DNA of 64,000 nt from Mesotaenium endlicherianum (lineage: Eukaryota; Streptophyta; Zygnematophyceae; Zygnematales; Mesotaeniaceae), in contig WELA01000805.1 in assembly GCA_009602735.1 (NCBI GenBank), forward strand, positions 227,462 through 291,461. Direction: 5' to 3'. The position numbers and the translations under genes were made by a program. The notes beneath the pieces are model-generated. The model was given only the letters and a program-made list of their open reading frames with translations. It did not search any database and was not told the DNA's origin. Of this stretch, positions 23,201 to 35,668 are shown piece by piece; position 1 is the first letter of the stretch, and each line of letters opens with the position of its first letter.

Positions 23201-26200
23201 GGATTGTGGAAGGAGACGTTCAGAAGATTGCTTTCAGGACTCGCTATGGTTCATTCAAGTTTACAGTCATGCCTTTTGGGCTGACTAATCCACCTGCTAC
23301 ATTTATGGGACTCATGAATAGTATGATGTATCTTCAGACCCTACTTGGACCAGTTTGTGGTGGTATTTTTGGACAACATCCTGATTTATTTAAAGACCTT
23401 GGAAGAGCATATGGAGCATCTGAGGAAGGTGTTGGAGGTCTTGAGAGGTCAGAAGCTGTATGGGAAGATGAGCAAGTGCGACTTCTGTCTCAAGGAAGTG
23501 GAGTTTCTTGGACATATAGTGGGAGCTAAAGGAGTCAAAGTGGAACAGAAGAAGGTGCAAGCAGTCAGAGATTGGCCGGTACCTGCTAATATTCATCAAC
23601 TCAGGAGTTTCCTCGGCATGGCAAATTATTACCGACGTTTCATTGAAAAATTAGCCAAGGTGTGTGCACCGCTCACGGACATGTTGAAGAAGCAGGAGAA
23701 GTGGCTATGGGGTGACAAGGAGCAGCAAGCTTTTGAGAAGTATAAGGAGCTGTTGACACAGGCACCTGTGTTGGCAATTGCCAGTCCAGAGCTTCCTTTC
23801 ACCATCATCACGGACGCATCAAATTTCGCAGCGGGAGCCATTCTTCTCCAGGACCAGGGCAAAGGATTGCAACCTGTGGCATATGAGAGCAGGAAGTTGA
23901 GTCCTGCTGAGCAAAACTATGCAGCACACGAGCGGGAGATGTTGGCTATTATTCAGACTTTGAGGAATTGGCGATATATATCGACGGCCGGACGGTGTTC
24001 GTCAAGACTGACCACAACAGCTTGGAGAAGTTTATGACGCAGCCAACATTGACTCCAAGACAGGCAAGGTGGATGGAGTTTCTGCAACAGTTTGACCACA
24101 AGATTTACTTACCTGGGAAGATCAACCCTGGAGACGCTTTATCCAGGAGGTGTGACCTTGCAGCTGTCTCAGTCATCAAGGAGAATATGGACTTCAAGGA
24201 GAAGCTCTAGAGAGGTTATGAGGAGGATCTAGAATTTGCTGATGGTGGAGCAGCTGAGTCCAACTCGAGTATGCAGAAAGACGGCATATGGTATGGTGAT
24301 TCCAAGAGAGTGGTGGTACCTGACATCAAGGAACGACGCGACTTACTACTTGCGGAGCAATCATGATTGATTATATGCTGGGCACTTTGGAAGCGAGAAG
24401 ACGGCAAGTGTGCTGAAGCGTGAATACTATTGGGGAAATATGGACAAGGACATTGAGGAATGGATCAGGAGTTGCGTTGCGTGCCAGCGTAACAAGACAC
24501 CAAATCAAAAGAAGGGAGGTACCTTGCAACCCCTACCTATTCCAGAGTATCCTTGGGAGCAGATTGCTATGGACTTTATCACATCTTTACCAGTGAGTGG
24601 TCAAGGACACGATGCAGTTTGGGTTGTATCTTACCTGCTCAACTAGATGGCTCACTTTATTCCCATGAAGGAGACTTCTACGGCAGCGGATGTGGCACGG
24701 CTATCCTTTGATTATATTTTTAGGCTACATGGGTTGCCGAAGGTTATTGTTTTAGATCGGGATCCAAGGATTACTAGCAACTTTTGGCGGTCATTGTTTA
24801 CTTCGATAGGGACCAAGTTGAGTATGAGCACTTCCTATCATCCTCAGACAAACGGCAGAGTGAGAGGCTCAACAGAACTTCGCAAGAGGTGCTCAGGAGT
24901 TTCACTATGGAGGACCCTTCAGAGTGGGACACCAAGCTACCAAGGTTGGAGTTTGCCTACAACAACAGCATGCAGGGATCCACCAAGCAGTCACCATTCG
25001 CTATGGTTTATAGAAGAGAAGTATATCATCCAGGGAACATCTTGTTGGAGAAGGCCATGGAAACTCAGGTTCCTACTACACAAGCGTTTATGGAGCAAAT
25101 GGCCAAGACTTGGGACATGGCTAAGATGTCTATATTGAAGGCAGAAGAGGAGCAGGTCAAGCATGCTAACAAGCACAGGAGGGACATTCCATGTGGGCGA
25201 CAGAGAACTCTTGTCAACAGAGAACCTACCTTTCACAGGCAAGAGGAAACTGCGGGCACAGTTTACAGGTCCCTTTGTGGTGCTCAAGCAGGTTAACCCA
25301 GTGAGCTACAAGTTGGAACTTCCTTCAGGGTGGCGTATCCAGGATGTGTTCCATGTCAGTTGTTTGCGGCCATACGTTGACCCAAATGAAGGACATCCAG
25401 GACGACTACCTACACCGCCACCACCGGTCGAGATTGATGATATATTGGAGTATGAAGTGGAGGCGATTGTCGGCGATCGACGAGTCAAGCGAGGGCAACA
25501 ACTTGTTCAAGAGTATCTGGTCAAGTGGAAGGGCTACCATGCGGCCAACAACACTTGGGAGCCAATAGCCAACTTGACTCATTGGTATAGTAAGTTGAGG
25601 CGTTATCTACAGAATGCGTCGAGGACGTCGCATCTTGAGGAGGGGGATGATGTAAGGTCATAGGTTTATAAAGTGCAATTTTGAGTTTCATGAAAGTATA
25701 TTTTGATTGTATAGAAGTGTAGAATTTACTTTTGTGATCATTTTGATATAAAGTTCATCAAATTTGGTCAAGTATTGAGAGAGTTACAGATTTCCGAAGT
25801 TTAATTAGTTTTGAGGTCGGTTGACGACTGTCCTTAATTCGCGGTGAGCGCGACCGTCGGATTGACCGACAGCGTCGAGCGATCTGGCCCGTTAGAATGA
25901 ACTCGAACCTTCACGTAAGTTCGGCTGACGCGGAGTGCCGACTAGGTCGATTTACCTAGAAGTTTCGATTTAGCCTAGCGCGTCTAAGATAGAATATTCT
26001 AGTAATGTCGATGCATGTATGTGGACGTCAATTCGGCCCGACACGTCAGATGAGACTGATCTGGCTTACTCACGAATATTTGGAAGGGACGATTCGACGA
26101 ACACTTAGGAAAATCCGTAGCTCCCTCGTAGAGAGGAGCACTTAGGCAGAAAATTATAAATAGGCATAACTTCTTTGTTTCTTATCAGTTTTCACTTCTG

Positions 26201-26393
26201 TAAATTTCTACGAGTTTGTAATGACAAGGTCTTTCATCCTATACCATTTGTGAGCAGTTTCTTGCTACTCAAAATGTTGAGTAATTTTCCTAAGCTTTGT
26301 TAGTAATATGCCGCTGCAATCTCTAGTATGATTGCAACTAATTCCTTTCCTCGTGAGTTACTACGCTTCCACTAGGGCACTCTGCCCCTTTCA
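20253..26393 (+). mobile_element. Element A: Ty3/Gypsy LTR retrotransposon (chromodomain type), broken
   Basis: LTRs at 20253-20996 and 25651-26393 start TGTAAGGTCATAGG and end CCCTTTCA; a 5-bp target duplication (ttgcc) flanks the element at 20248-20252 and 26394-26398. Behind the left LTR is a tRNA primer site beginning TGGTATTGGAGC (20999), and a purine tract (gaggagggggatga) precedes the right LTR. Inside, in order, are gag with a zinc knuckle, protease, reverse transcriptase, RNase H, integrase and a C-terminal chromodomain. Gag-pol order with integrase after RNase H and the chromodomain define a Ty3/Gypsy chromovirus. The LTRs differ by about one base in twenty by eye, so the insertion is fairly recent. 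The coding region is broken by several interruptions. Confidence 0.95.
21034..25663 (+). pseudogene. Element A gag-pol remnant
   Basis: Parts along the element: gag 21034 to about 22050 with a CCHC knuckle (CYNCGKLGHLARDC, about 21970); aspartic protease with active site CMVDSGASANFVH (about 22200); reverse transcriptase from about 22960; RNase H from about 23790; integrase from about 24410; chromodomain (EYEVEAIVGDRRV to WKGYHAANNTWEP) at about 25440-25590. The chromodomain of this family is thought to steer integration to particular chromatin. The reading frame is broken at several places and the copy is treated as a fossil. Confidence 0.9.
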
Positions 26394-26710
26394 TTGCCCA
26401 TGTCAACAAACTCACAAATTTTGTAATCTGCAAAATCCAATTGCAAGCAGTGCAAGCATTGACAAGTTTCAAAGAAATTTGCGTTCCTAGGCTTTTGTAA
26501 TACTTTTCTCAAAGTACAAACTTGCAAACATCTGGAACCTACAGCAACCTATTAGTATTTGGCAAAATATTTTTTGCTCTTTGCCACACTCATCAGATTT
26601 TCACTATGATATTTGTCCATTCTCCACTGAAAGCATAATTCTAGCATTTTTTTCTCGCAAAAGGACTTCTGTGGATCTTCGAGCAGCTTAAAGAATCAAC
26701 GCGAACAATG
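26394..26710 (+). repeat. Diverged host repeat, copy 1
   Basis: Shares with copy 2 the ordered blocks ttgcccatgtc, tgcaagcag, aagttcaa-like, cttgcaaa, atttggc, tttgctctt, gccaca, aattctagcat and gcaaaaggactt. Copy 2 is cut in two by element B. Divergence is high, so the duplication is old. Confidence 0.65.
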
Positions 26711-27317
26711 AGTAGGACTCAGCTGTTCATCTCTAGCTTCTATCTCTCTTTGATATATAGACACTGCTTTTGCACGACCAAATTTCGCAACCATATTTTT
26801 GGTTACGAAGGAACCAAACACAAGATTTCTCACAATTTCTCCAGCCAATGTTAGCTGAGTTGTCGCGTCTGCAAAAATTCCATTCAGATTATCTTTCTAA
26901 GCATTGAGATCCAATTTTACTATCATGCTCTTTTGGCTCCTCTCCGATTGTATTGAAGTCGCAGACAATTTTCAATCAAGACAAGCATATCTATCGCAAA
27001 AACAAGGGTAGTGTTTACCACTCTTTCTGTAAACTAAGCATTTTGGTTTGGTTTCTGTAACCTTACTTTAAGTTTTTAGGTTCTTTTTAATCTTCGAATG
27101 CTCATTTCGGATTAGGTTGTCATTCTTCTGAAATTGTTGATAGAGCAGGAAAGCATCATCGGTTAAGAACTAACCGAATTCATGAGGGCCAAAGACTGCG
27201 TGTAAGAGGGCATCTTCTTGGATCCTCTCAAAGAATGATGTTAAACATATTGCCTCAAACTCCTTATGAGCAAAAAAGTTGTTATTGGCTTATCTGCTGA
27301 AGTATATTAGCAACAAC

Positions 27318-27405
27318 TTAGCCACGAGATTCGAATCCCTATTATCACTAGTCATCTAGACTGCTGACTCTAAAGCAAACGTTTAGCCATCTGTCCTACT
27401 TTGGT
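27318..27405 (-). repeat. tRNA-like remnant
   Basis: On the minus strand it shows an A-box-like ATGGCTAAACG, an anticodon-arm-like stretch and a B box (GGGATTCGAATCTC) at tRNA-like spacing, with a long variable region of the Leu/Ser kind. Stem pairing is poor, so a pseudo-tRNA or SINE head is more likely than a working gene. Confidence 0.4.
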
Positions 27406-27612
27406 GTACGATATTGCAATTTCTTTTCAGGAATCTTTCTGGTAATGAAGTCATATAGTCATTTGTCTTGCGACGTCTGCGGTTCCCACGGGTCGTCAAG
27501 TGGTTTATAACGTGTCACTCTGTGGTTTGCTTTCGCCAGAATCTTGCATAGGCTTTACTACGTATACAAATTTCTTAGAGATACTGATGAAGTTACTTAT
27601 TCTAAGCAGCCT

Positions 27613-27754
27613 CTTTGCCCATGTCGACTAGTTTGCACCATTTCTAATTTGCAAAAATCAACTGCAAGCAGAGCAAAAATCGATAGAGATCAAAGATAGT
27701 TACCTTTCGAGTCTTTCACTTCACTTTTCTTGAAGTTCAAGCTTGCAAAATTGT
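27613..27754 (+). repeat. Diverged host repeat, copy 2, left part
   Basis: Homologous to about 26394-26530. The copy is interrupted by element B, and its right part resumes at 35669. Confidence 0.6.
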
Positions 27755-28508
27755 TGTAATGAATCAGTATATTGGTTGACATAATATTCATTTAAATAAT
27801 ATAGTTAAATAAGTACAGACTGCTGAACTCTAGTTAATAATCAGTCTGCTGGACTTTATATTTAATATCAGTTTAATGACTTGGCCGGAAGTGGCAGGCT
27901 GAGGTCACCTTAAGTCAGGTTGCTGACACATTCATTGACAGCCAGCTGACTTCCGTACTCGGTAGCAGCGAGCTGCCTCGATATGCATCTAAGGGTGGTA
28001 TGCTAGATGAATGGCCAGATGACATCCCTATGATGGATGGCGATTCGGGATGATGGGAGATGGCGGTGGATTTGGTTAACCGAGGTCCTACCAACGTGGT
28101 TAACTCCCGGGTAGGCGGTGCCATCGCACTGACCGTTGAACAGTAAACTCATTCCATGTACATATGCTAGGCATTGCTCTCGAGTTCGGCATTCGGAAAC
28201 GAGGCCAACTCCCTTGTACAGCTGACTGAGAGAGATCTGAATCCAAGGCGAGAAGCCATTGATACGCACTGTCTTCTAACCTTGCTTATATATGAGTTTA
28301 CTAATTTGCATCATAGATGCTAGTTTACTCGCATTTGATTCACGAGTATTATTCACTGCTAGTGTATTGTCCTTTGCCGTTGAACCAATTAACGGAAATA
28401 CCACAAAGATTACTTGCTGATATAAAGATCTTTGTTAATTGTTAATCGCCTATTTGGTAAGTCGATTCATTTCAGTGGTATCGGAGCAGTTATCACAGTC
28501 TTCTTTGT

Positions 28509-31500
28509 ATGGTAAGGACAAGGTCTCAAACTAGCAACTCCCGAGACATGGAAAACCAGGATAACGAGAATGTCGAAAACCAGGCGGAAAGCCATGTAGC
28601 GGGAACCCGTACCTATTCTGAAGCAGTAGCAGATACTGCAGCTAGGGAGGCTGAGGCAGCTGCTATTGCCGCAGTCGCAGCACAGCAAGCTGAGGAGGAG
28701 AGGGCCAGGCTAGAAGCTGAACAAGTAGCAAAGGCCGCTGAAGATACAGAGAGGAGGGAAAGACAGCCAGCTGACGAGCGCACTGTCGAGGAACTCATGG
28801 CATCAAGGGCCAATGTTCTGAACCCACCTCCTGCTGTACAACTCAATGTACCCCTAGGTCAAATACGTGACCGGCTGAATGCGGCAAGAATTGCTGCTGC
28901 AGGAGCAAGAGGGACTGTTGAGGACACTCTACTCAGCGAGTAGAGGTCAATGCTGCTGCTGCATTTGCTAATCTACCACCCCAGAGTGTAGACTTGGGAG
29001 CATTGTTCGTTCAGATGCAGTCGCAAATGGCGACCATGTATCAGTCCCAGCAGGAGAACAAAAGAATCATAATGTCCCTACTGCGGGACAGAGACCAACT
29101 GGGGTCTCACACCACTAGTGGTGGTGGCCGAGGGCCTAGTAAGCCCAAGCCGAAACCTCCCCAGGACTATGATCCTGAGGGAAACAGAAAATTTTACCTG
29201 ATCAAGTTTCTCGAGGATGTTGAGCAGTGGCTGGAGAACTACCCAGAATTGCAAGATTACGAGAAGGTCAGGCACACCGGTGCGCTACTGAAAGGCAGTG
29301 CCGCAGACTGGTGGCTTTACTGGAAGGAAGAGCGTAAGGTTCGGCAACTCGGTGACCCCACGTGGGTAGAGTTTGTCGAGAAGTTGCATGAGAAGTTTGA
29401 TGTCATCAACCAGCAGGAGAAAGCTATCTATGCGATGATGTCCCTGACACTGAAGCAGACCACTTCAGTTGCTGAGTTTGCTCAAAAGTTCCAAGAGAAC
29501 ATGATGAAGCAGCCAGATTTGCCAGAACGGTATAGGATAGCATACTTCAGGTATGGCTTGAAATCCGAGGTCTCAGGTCATTTTGCCGAGAAAAAGTATG
29601 AAAAACTGGCTGACTTAATCCAGGATGCGGACGCCTGGGATCAGCAGCAGTTCAATCACAAGCGCCAGAGTAACGCTTTGGTGTCTAAGATTGTCAAAAA
29701 GCCCCACGGTTCCTACAATGCAATTGAAGGAGACCAGGCTGAGGATAATCAGGGTGATGAATATGAGTATGAGTACAGTGCTATACAGTCTAGAGGTAGA
29801 GGTGGTTCCTCTCGAGGTGGCTATGGAAGGGGTGGTGGTAGGACTAAGCCGAGACCAGCCTCAGCAAAATCTACTTGCTACCATTGTCAGCAGAAAGGCC
29901 ACTACCGAGAACAGTGTCCGGTCAAGCACCTGCCAAAGGTCGAGAGAAAAGACCAGCCTTTAAAAGACAGCAACAGTCAGTAATCCAGTCTACTGACTGT
30001 GAGGATGCTAGAGATAGTGAGTCGTCACTAGCTGCCCTCGTAGCAGGTATTATGGGTCCTGCTGAACTGGATTCACTATGCATGCCTGACAACCAGATAA
30101 AGGAGACCATCAGCAATATAGACGTCCAGAGAGTGCACACTCTGGATGCTCTTGTTCCACCTGATGTCCAACATTTCTTTGCTACGTCAGGAGAACAATG
30201 CGAAAGTCAGGAAAAGACAGTCCCCCCTATCCTACTGCATTGCATGATTGCAGGTAGGAAGGTGAGGGCATTTGTTGACGGAGGGGCGTCACATACTTTT
30301 ATCCACAAGGACTTAGTTAAGCGGCTAAGGCTGCCTACTGTCACCCAAGGGAATAGAAAAATATTTCTTGGAGATGCCTCAAGTATCCCTGGAGGAGTTA
30401 TAATTAAGCCTATTGAGGTCCAGTTAGGTTCTGGCATTGCAGTTCTAACTGAAACGCTTACATTTGAGGTACTCAACACTGGCTTTTATGATCTCGTGCT
30501 AGGCAGGTCCTNNNNNNNNNNNNNNNNNNNNNNNNNNNNNNNNNNNNNNNNNNNNNNNNNNNNNNNNNNNNNNNNNNNNNNNNNNNNNNNNNNNNNNNNN
30601 NNNNNNNNNNNNNNNNNNNNNNNNNNNNNNNNNNNNNNNNNNNNNNNNNNNNNNNNNNNNNNNNNNNNNNNNNNNNNNNNNNNNNNNNNNNNNNNNNNNN
30701 NNNNNNNNNNNNNNNNNNNNNNNNNNNNNNNNNNNNNNNNNNNNNNNNNNNNNNNNNNNNNNNNNNNNNNNNNNNNNNNNNNNNNNNNNNNNNNNNNNNN
30801 NNNNNNNNNNNNNNNNNNNNNNNGGGTATGTGTGGGGGGAAGAGCAGCAGGCTGCCTTCCAGACCCTTAAAGATGCCCTTTGTTCTGCCCCAGTGCTAGC
30901 CGTGTATGACCCCAGCAAACCGGTGCAGGTGGTTACTGATGCCTTGTGCGGAAAAATCACTTGTATTTTGTTGCAGCCTGCTGACAAAGCCACAAAGGAT
31001 GGTAAGGTACGGCAGGAGTGGCATCCTGTGTTGTATGAGTCTATGAAATTTAATCCAGCGGAGATTAATTACTCAATGCATGATAAAGAGCTGCTAGCTA
31101 TCATTCATGTACTCAAACAGTGGAGAGCATACTTACATGGTAAAGCTTTTAAGGTGATTACAGATCATCTAGCTCTGACCCACTTTCAGAAGAAGTCCAA
31201 GCTGTCGAGGAGGGAGAACCGCTGGAGCCAGATGCTGGAGCAGTTCCAAGTCCAGATCGACTACAAACCAGGGAAGTTGAATCCTGCTGATGCACTCTCT
31301 AGAAGACATGACTTGCAAGAAAGGAACTTTAGTCAGCATGCTGTAGATAAAGTCCTGTGTGCACTCACTTCACTAGAGTGGAAAAGTCCTTCCTAGAACA
31401 ACTTAGGAAAGCCTACCTTTCTGACCCAACATTTGAGCCCAGCCCCACTACTAGTGCGTGTCGTGCTACTGCACTCGGGTATAAGCTGAAGGGAGGGGTC

Positions 31501-32888
31501 TGGGTGACTGAAACCACTTCAGGCAGGCTAAAGCTGGTCATTCCTAATAACTTGGAAATAAGGTCTCTCTTACTGAGTCAAGCTCATGACAGCCTCCTGG
31601 GTGGACATTTGGGGCAGGCCAAAATCGTTGGCAAATTGGCAAAACATTATCATTGGGAGGGGTTACCCCGGGAGGTCTTGAAATATGTCAAGTCTTGTGA
31701 CCAGTGTCAGAGAAATAAGTCTCGGCACACACCACCCGGAGGTCTCTTGCAATCGCTACCCATCCCAGCGGGACGCTGGGAAACTATATCCATGGACTGG
31801 GTGGTCACACTCCCACGAACTGCTAATGGGCATGATTCGGTATTGGTAGTCGTGGATAAACTGACAAAAATGGTCATTTTCATCCCCACAACTGTCAAAG
31901 TCACTGCACTCGAAACAGCGAGACAATTTTACAAGCATGTAGTATGCCAACTTGGGCTACCTTCTAATATCATCTCAGATAGAGACTCAAAATTCACCTC
32001 TAAGTTCTGGAGGACTTTAATGGGGTTAATGGGAGTCAAACAGCTGCTCAACACAGCAAACCACCCTCAGACGGATGGGCAGACTGAAAGAACTGACCAA
32101 GTTCTGCAGGAGGTGCTGAGAGCATATATTAACCAAAAATAAGATAATTGGGATGACCTGTTGCCTCAAATTCAGTTTGCGGTCAACAGTGCGGTGCACG
32201 CGTCAACGGGCAAGACTCCTTTTGAACTCAGCCTGGGTAGAGTCCCTAAGTCTCCTTTAGATGTGCTAGGGGAATCTTTAACTCACCCTGAAGGGATTGA
32301 CAACCCGGTCTCCCTCCAGTTAACTCAGGAGTTTGCTGACACCCTGTCCGAAGTCCAACGGAACTTGCACAAGGTCCAGGAAACCCAACAAAAATACGCT
32401 AATCAACACCGTCGAGAACTGACATTTTCCAAGGGGGATTTAGTCTAACTGCATTCTCAGCACCTGTACCTCCCTGGTGTGGTCAAGAAAAAGCTTGGCC
32501 CTGTCTGGGTCGGTCCATATTCGGTGGTCCGTCGTGTCGGTCAGAATGCTTACAAATTAAACATGTCAGCGGACTACAAGGGTCACCCGGTCTTTAATGT
32601 CTCCTTCCTGGAACCATACATCAAAGGTGATGCACCGTTCACAGGTCGGTTGCCTGTCTAACCGGGACCAATCCCCGCTGTCCGGCACGGCGATCCTGAG
32701 GAATATGAGGTCGATGAGATTTTAGACGCTCGCTCGGTCTGTCGATCGACTAAATATGTCATGAAATACCTCATCCGATGGAAGGGTTACGATGCATCTG
32801 GGGACACGTGGGAATTTAAAGATCAGCTGACCAATGCCAAAGGGGCGTTGAAACGGTTCCACCTTCGGGCGGCTGGGGCACCTCCCTA
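28509..32888 (+). pseudogene. Element B gag-pol remnant
   Basis: Gag (about 28509-29983) opens with an Ala/Glu-rich segment, continues into the retrotransposon capsid-type region ([20 protein letters not shown]) and ends with Arg/Gly-rich stretches and a CCHC knuckle (CYHCQQKGHYREQC). Pol lies in another frame overlapping the end of gag, an arrangement known in Ty3/Gypsy. Protease DGGASHTF is at about 30280. Reverse transcriptase is mostly lost in the gap. RNase H runs from about 30830 to 31310, integrase from about 31560 to 32450, and a chromodomain (EEYEVDEILDARSV to WKGYDASGDTWE) from about 32695 to 32880. Broken copy. Confidence 0.88.
30512..30823. other. Assembly gap (312 N)
   Basis: A run of N lies between the protease and RNase H parts of element B. 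The equivalent stretch in element A is well over 1 kb, so the gap length is probably a placeholder. Confidence 0.95.
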
Positions 32889-33179
32889 ACAGTCAATTGA
32901 GTTGACACGGGAAGGTGACAGGAGGTCCTGTCTCCATATAAGTTGGAGGGGGATGCGACAGTTAGTGACAGTTGTGACAGGCAGCCCACCTTTAAAATTA
33001 AGTTGGAGGGAGTGGTATTCTCTGATCACCATATTACACACTCAACCTGCGCTCACACTCACTTACTCTCCAATTCAATTTTCCCTTATATTCACTCACA
33101 CCAGGTACTCCACACTAGGAACTCTCCCGATCGCGTTCCTCTTCATCAAGGGCACTCAGTAGCGGCAAAATATCACGAC

Positions 33180-34872
33180 TTCACTAACTGCATTGTGTTT
33201 ATGATTGAGGAGGATGACTCAAAAGTCGGAGCTCAAGAGGAAGAGAAGGGCGGAAGAGGCACATGCAGAATACTTGCAGCTCCGTGGAGACATCAAATCA
33301 TCTTCCATCTCCGCTCGAGAATCACAACGACTCCAACAACAGCGGGAGGCACAGAAGAAGAAGGAGGAGGAGGAACAGGCCAGACTGAGGCAGGAAGAAA
33401 TGGACAGAAAGCTGCAGAGGAGGCCAAGAAAGCAGAGGAGGAGAGGCAAGCTGAGGAGAAGCGGAAGCAGCAGACTGAAGAAGAAGAACGGAGGAGAATC
33501 AGCAGCTACCGCTACACGGTGCTGGGCAAGGGCTTTGATCTACTGGAGGAGGCCTTCAAGTATGCCCAGAGAAGTCGCAGTGAGTCGCAGAAGGAAATCC
33601 TCCAGAAGGAAGGGGAGACATCCGAAAACTTTGACAAGTATATAGAGGTCGGCACAGGGCTCCTCCTCTACCACGATTACGCCAGGATGGTAGGGCATAC
33701 GGTTAGAGAGGCCAAGGCAATGGCCCAGGTGAACGAAGCAGGGGCTGTCTCGATTCCTGGTATCTGGGGGGCAGATAGGGTCATCAGGATGATCCCCATG
33801 GACGCGGACAGCTTCAAGGACTCAACACCCCACAACAGGTACAAGGCCATGTACAATGTACAATGAGGTGGAGAGGAGGAGCTGGGAATTCTTGGCCAGA
33901 GAAACCAGTCAGCTGGACTTTGCAGGGCACTGGTACCCTTGTACTCTCAAAAAGACAGACGCTGCCTTCTTCCAAAAGCCCATTGATTGGCGGTGGATGA
34001 CCATCAACATGAGGGACCAGCAGAATGACAGGGCGACGGATGAGGAATTCCTGACAGACCTAAAGGAGAACATGCCCCCTCACATTGCGGCTTGGGACCC
34101 AAGATTGGATGGAGTCAGAGACTGCATGAGCCAAGAGATGCAGGGGGACAGAAGCAGGGCCCGAGAGTCATTCTCCAAAGGGAAGCACGCTTATGCCAAA
34201 TGGGCAAGTAAGCAGGGGGAAAAGGACCTCTATGCGGTCCGGACTCAGCAGCCCCCACCAGCACCCAAAAGGGGAAGGTCAGTAGGATACTCTTTTTCTC
34301 GGGAAGAGCTGGAGCAGCGGACAGAGGAGACCCCAGAAGTCTCAGAGGAACCCGGGGACGGCAAGAAGGAGGAGTCAAAGGAAGACGAGGAGGAAGACAC
34401 TAGCCCCGCCGTGATCCTGACATCTGCCACATCCCCTGTAAGGGAGAAGACGGGGTGGGCCCCGCCGCAACTCGCTCAAGAGGAGGATATCACTTGGCTG
34501 GGAACTGCCAGAGGATATAGCCCATCTCCAGGCAAGGAGACCCAGTCAGACAGGGCAGACAGGAGGGCTGCTCGGGAGATAGCAAGAGGCCTGCCAGCAT
34601 CTCCCTCGCAAAGAGGGCATGTACCCTTGGCTCATGTCATGCAACATCCTTCTGGGATGCCGGTATACGTACCTGTCAGTTTGAGGGCTGCCCAGGAGAA
34701 GGCTGCCTCCCTCCAGACTGTGCAGGAGGAAACAGCCCAGTTACTGCGTTCTCCGCGGGGTCCTTACACGGAACCTCCCTCTCTAACAGGCTTCAGAAGA
34801 CACCAAGACAGGAGGAGGTCTGGCTCCCCTGAGTATAGGGCCTCAGGGACATCTCCCTCCGAAGGGCAGTAG
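33180..34872 (+). pseudogene. Extra 3' coding region of element B, function unknown
   Basis: This lies after the chromodomain and before the right LTR, where most Ty3/Gypsy elements have nothing. The first part encodes a Lys/Glu/Arg-rich coiled coil; the second, open from 33856 to 34872, has a compact region (AAFFQKPIDWRWMTINMRDQ) followed by a Pro/Glu/Ser-rich tail. There is no signal peptide, membrane span or envelope-like motif. A diverged relative of the compact region lies at about 44985-45090. I do not recognise the family. It could be captured host sequence or a structural or accessory protein of this lineage. Confidence 0.6.
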
Positions 34873-35668
34873 GCTGGGGACGGAAGGGGCAGCACGCTGT
34901 TATTAGTGTTAGTGTTGTCGAGGCGACAACATGATAAGTTGGAGGGATTGTAATGAATCAGTATATTGATTGACATAATATTCATTTAAATAATATAGTT
35001 AAATAAGTTCAGCCTGCTGAACTTTAGTTAATGATCAGTGTGCTGGACTTTCTATTTAATATCAGTTTAATGACTTGGCCGGAAGTGGCAGGCTGAGGTC
35101 ACCTTAAGTCAGCTTGTTGACACATTCTTTGACAGCCAGCTGACTTCCGTACTCGGTAGCAGCGAGCTGCCTCGATATGCATCTAAGGGTGGTATGCTAG
35201 ATGAATGGCCAGATGACATCCCTATGATGGATGGCGATTCGGGATGATGGGAGATGGCGGTGGATTTGGTTAACCGAGGTCCTACCAACGTGGTTAACTC
35301 CCGGGTAGGCGGTGCCATCGCACTGACCGTTGAACAGTAAACTCATTCCATGTACATATGCTAGGCATTGCTCTCGAGTTCGGCATTCGGAAACGAGGCC
35401 AACTCTCTTGTACAGCTTACTGAGAGAGATCTGAATCCAAGGCGAGAAGCCATTGATACGCACTGTCTTCTAACCTTGCTTATGTATGAGTTTACTGATT
35501 TGCATCATAGATGCTAGTTTACTCGCATTTGACTTACGAGTATTATTCACTGCTAGTGTATTGTCCTTTGCCGTTAAACTAGTTAACGGAAATACCATAA
35601 AGATTACTTGCTGGTAAAAAGATCTTTATTAATTGTTAATCGCCTATTTGGTAAGTCGATTCATTTCA

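Larger units (their letters stand above)
26399..27754. other. Non-coding host sequence between elements A and B, with a diverged repeat
   Basis: No exon is visible. The segment just after A (26394 to about 26700) recurs, diverged, at about 27613-27754 and continues past element B at about 35669-35850. A tRNA-like remnant lies on the minus strand at about 27318-27405. Confidence 0.6.
27755..35668 (+). mobile_element. Element B: Ty3/Gypsy LTR retrotransposon with an extra 3' coding region, broken
   Basis: LTRs at 27755-28474 and 34949-35668 begin TGTAATGAATCAG and end ATTCATTTCA; the target duplication attgt lies at 27750-27754 and 35669-35673. The primer site TGGTATCGGAGC starts at 28476 and a purine-rich ggaggga precedes the right LTR. 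Internal order: gag, protease, an assembly gap (30512-30823), RNase H, integrase, chromodomain, then about 1.7 kb of additional open sequence before the right LTR. Paired LTRs differ by a few per cent by eye, indicating a recent insertion. The coding region is broken by several interruptions. Confidence 0.95.

Noticed and set aside
28003-28269. Antisense LTR frame annotated as a host gene
   Set aside because: It lies wholly inside repeated LTRs; kept only as an observation.
33180-34872. Envelope gene in element B
   Set aside because: No signal peptide, membrane anchor, cleavage site or Cys pattern; the region is a charged coiled coil plus low-complexity tail.
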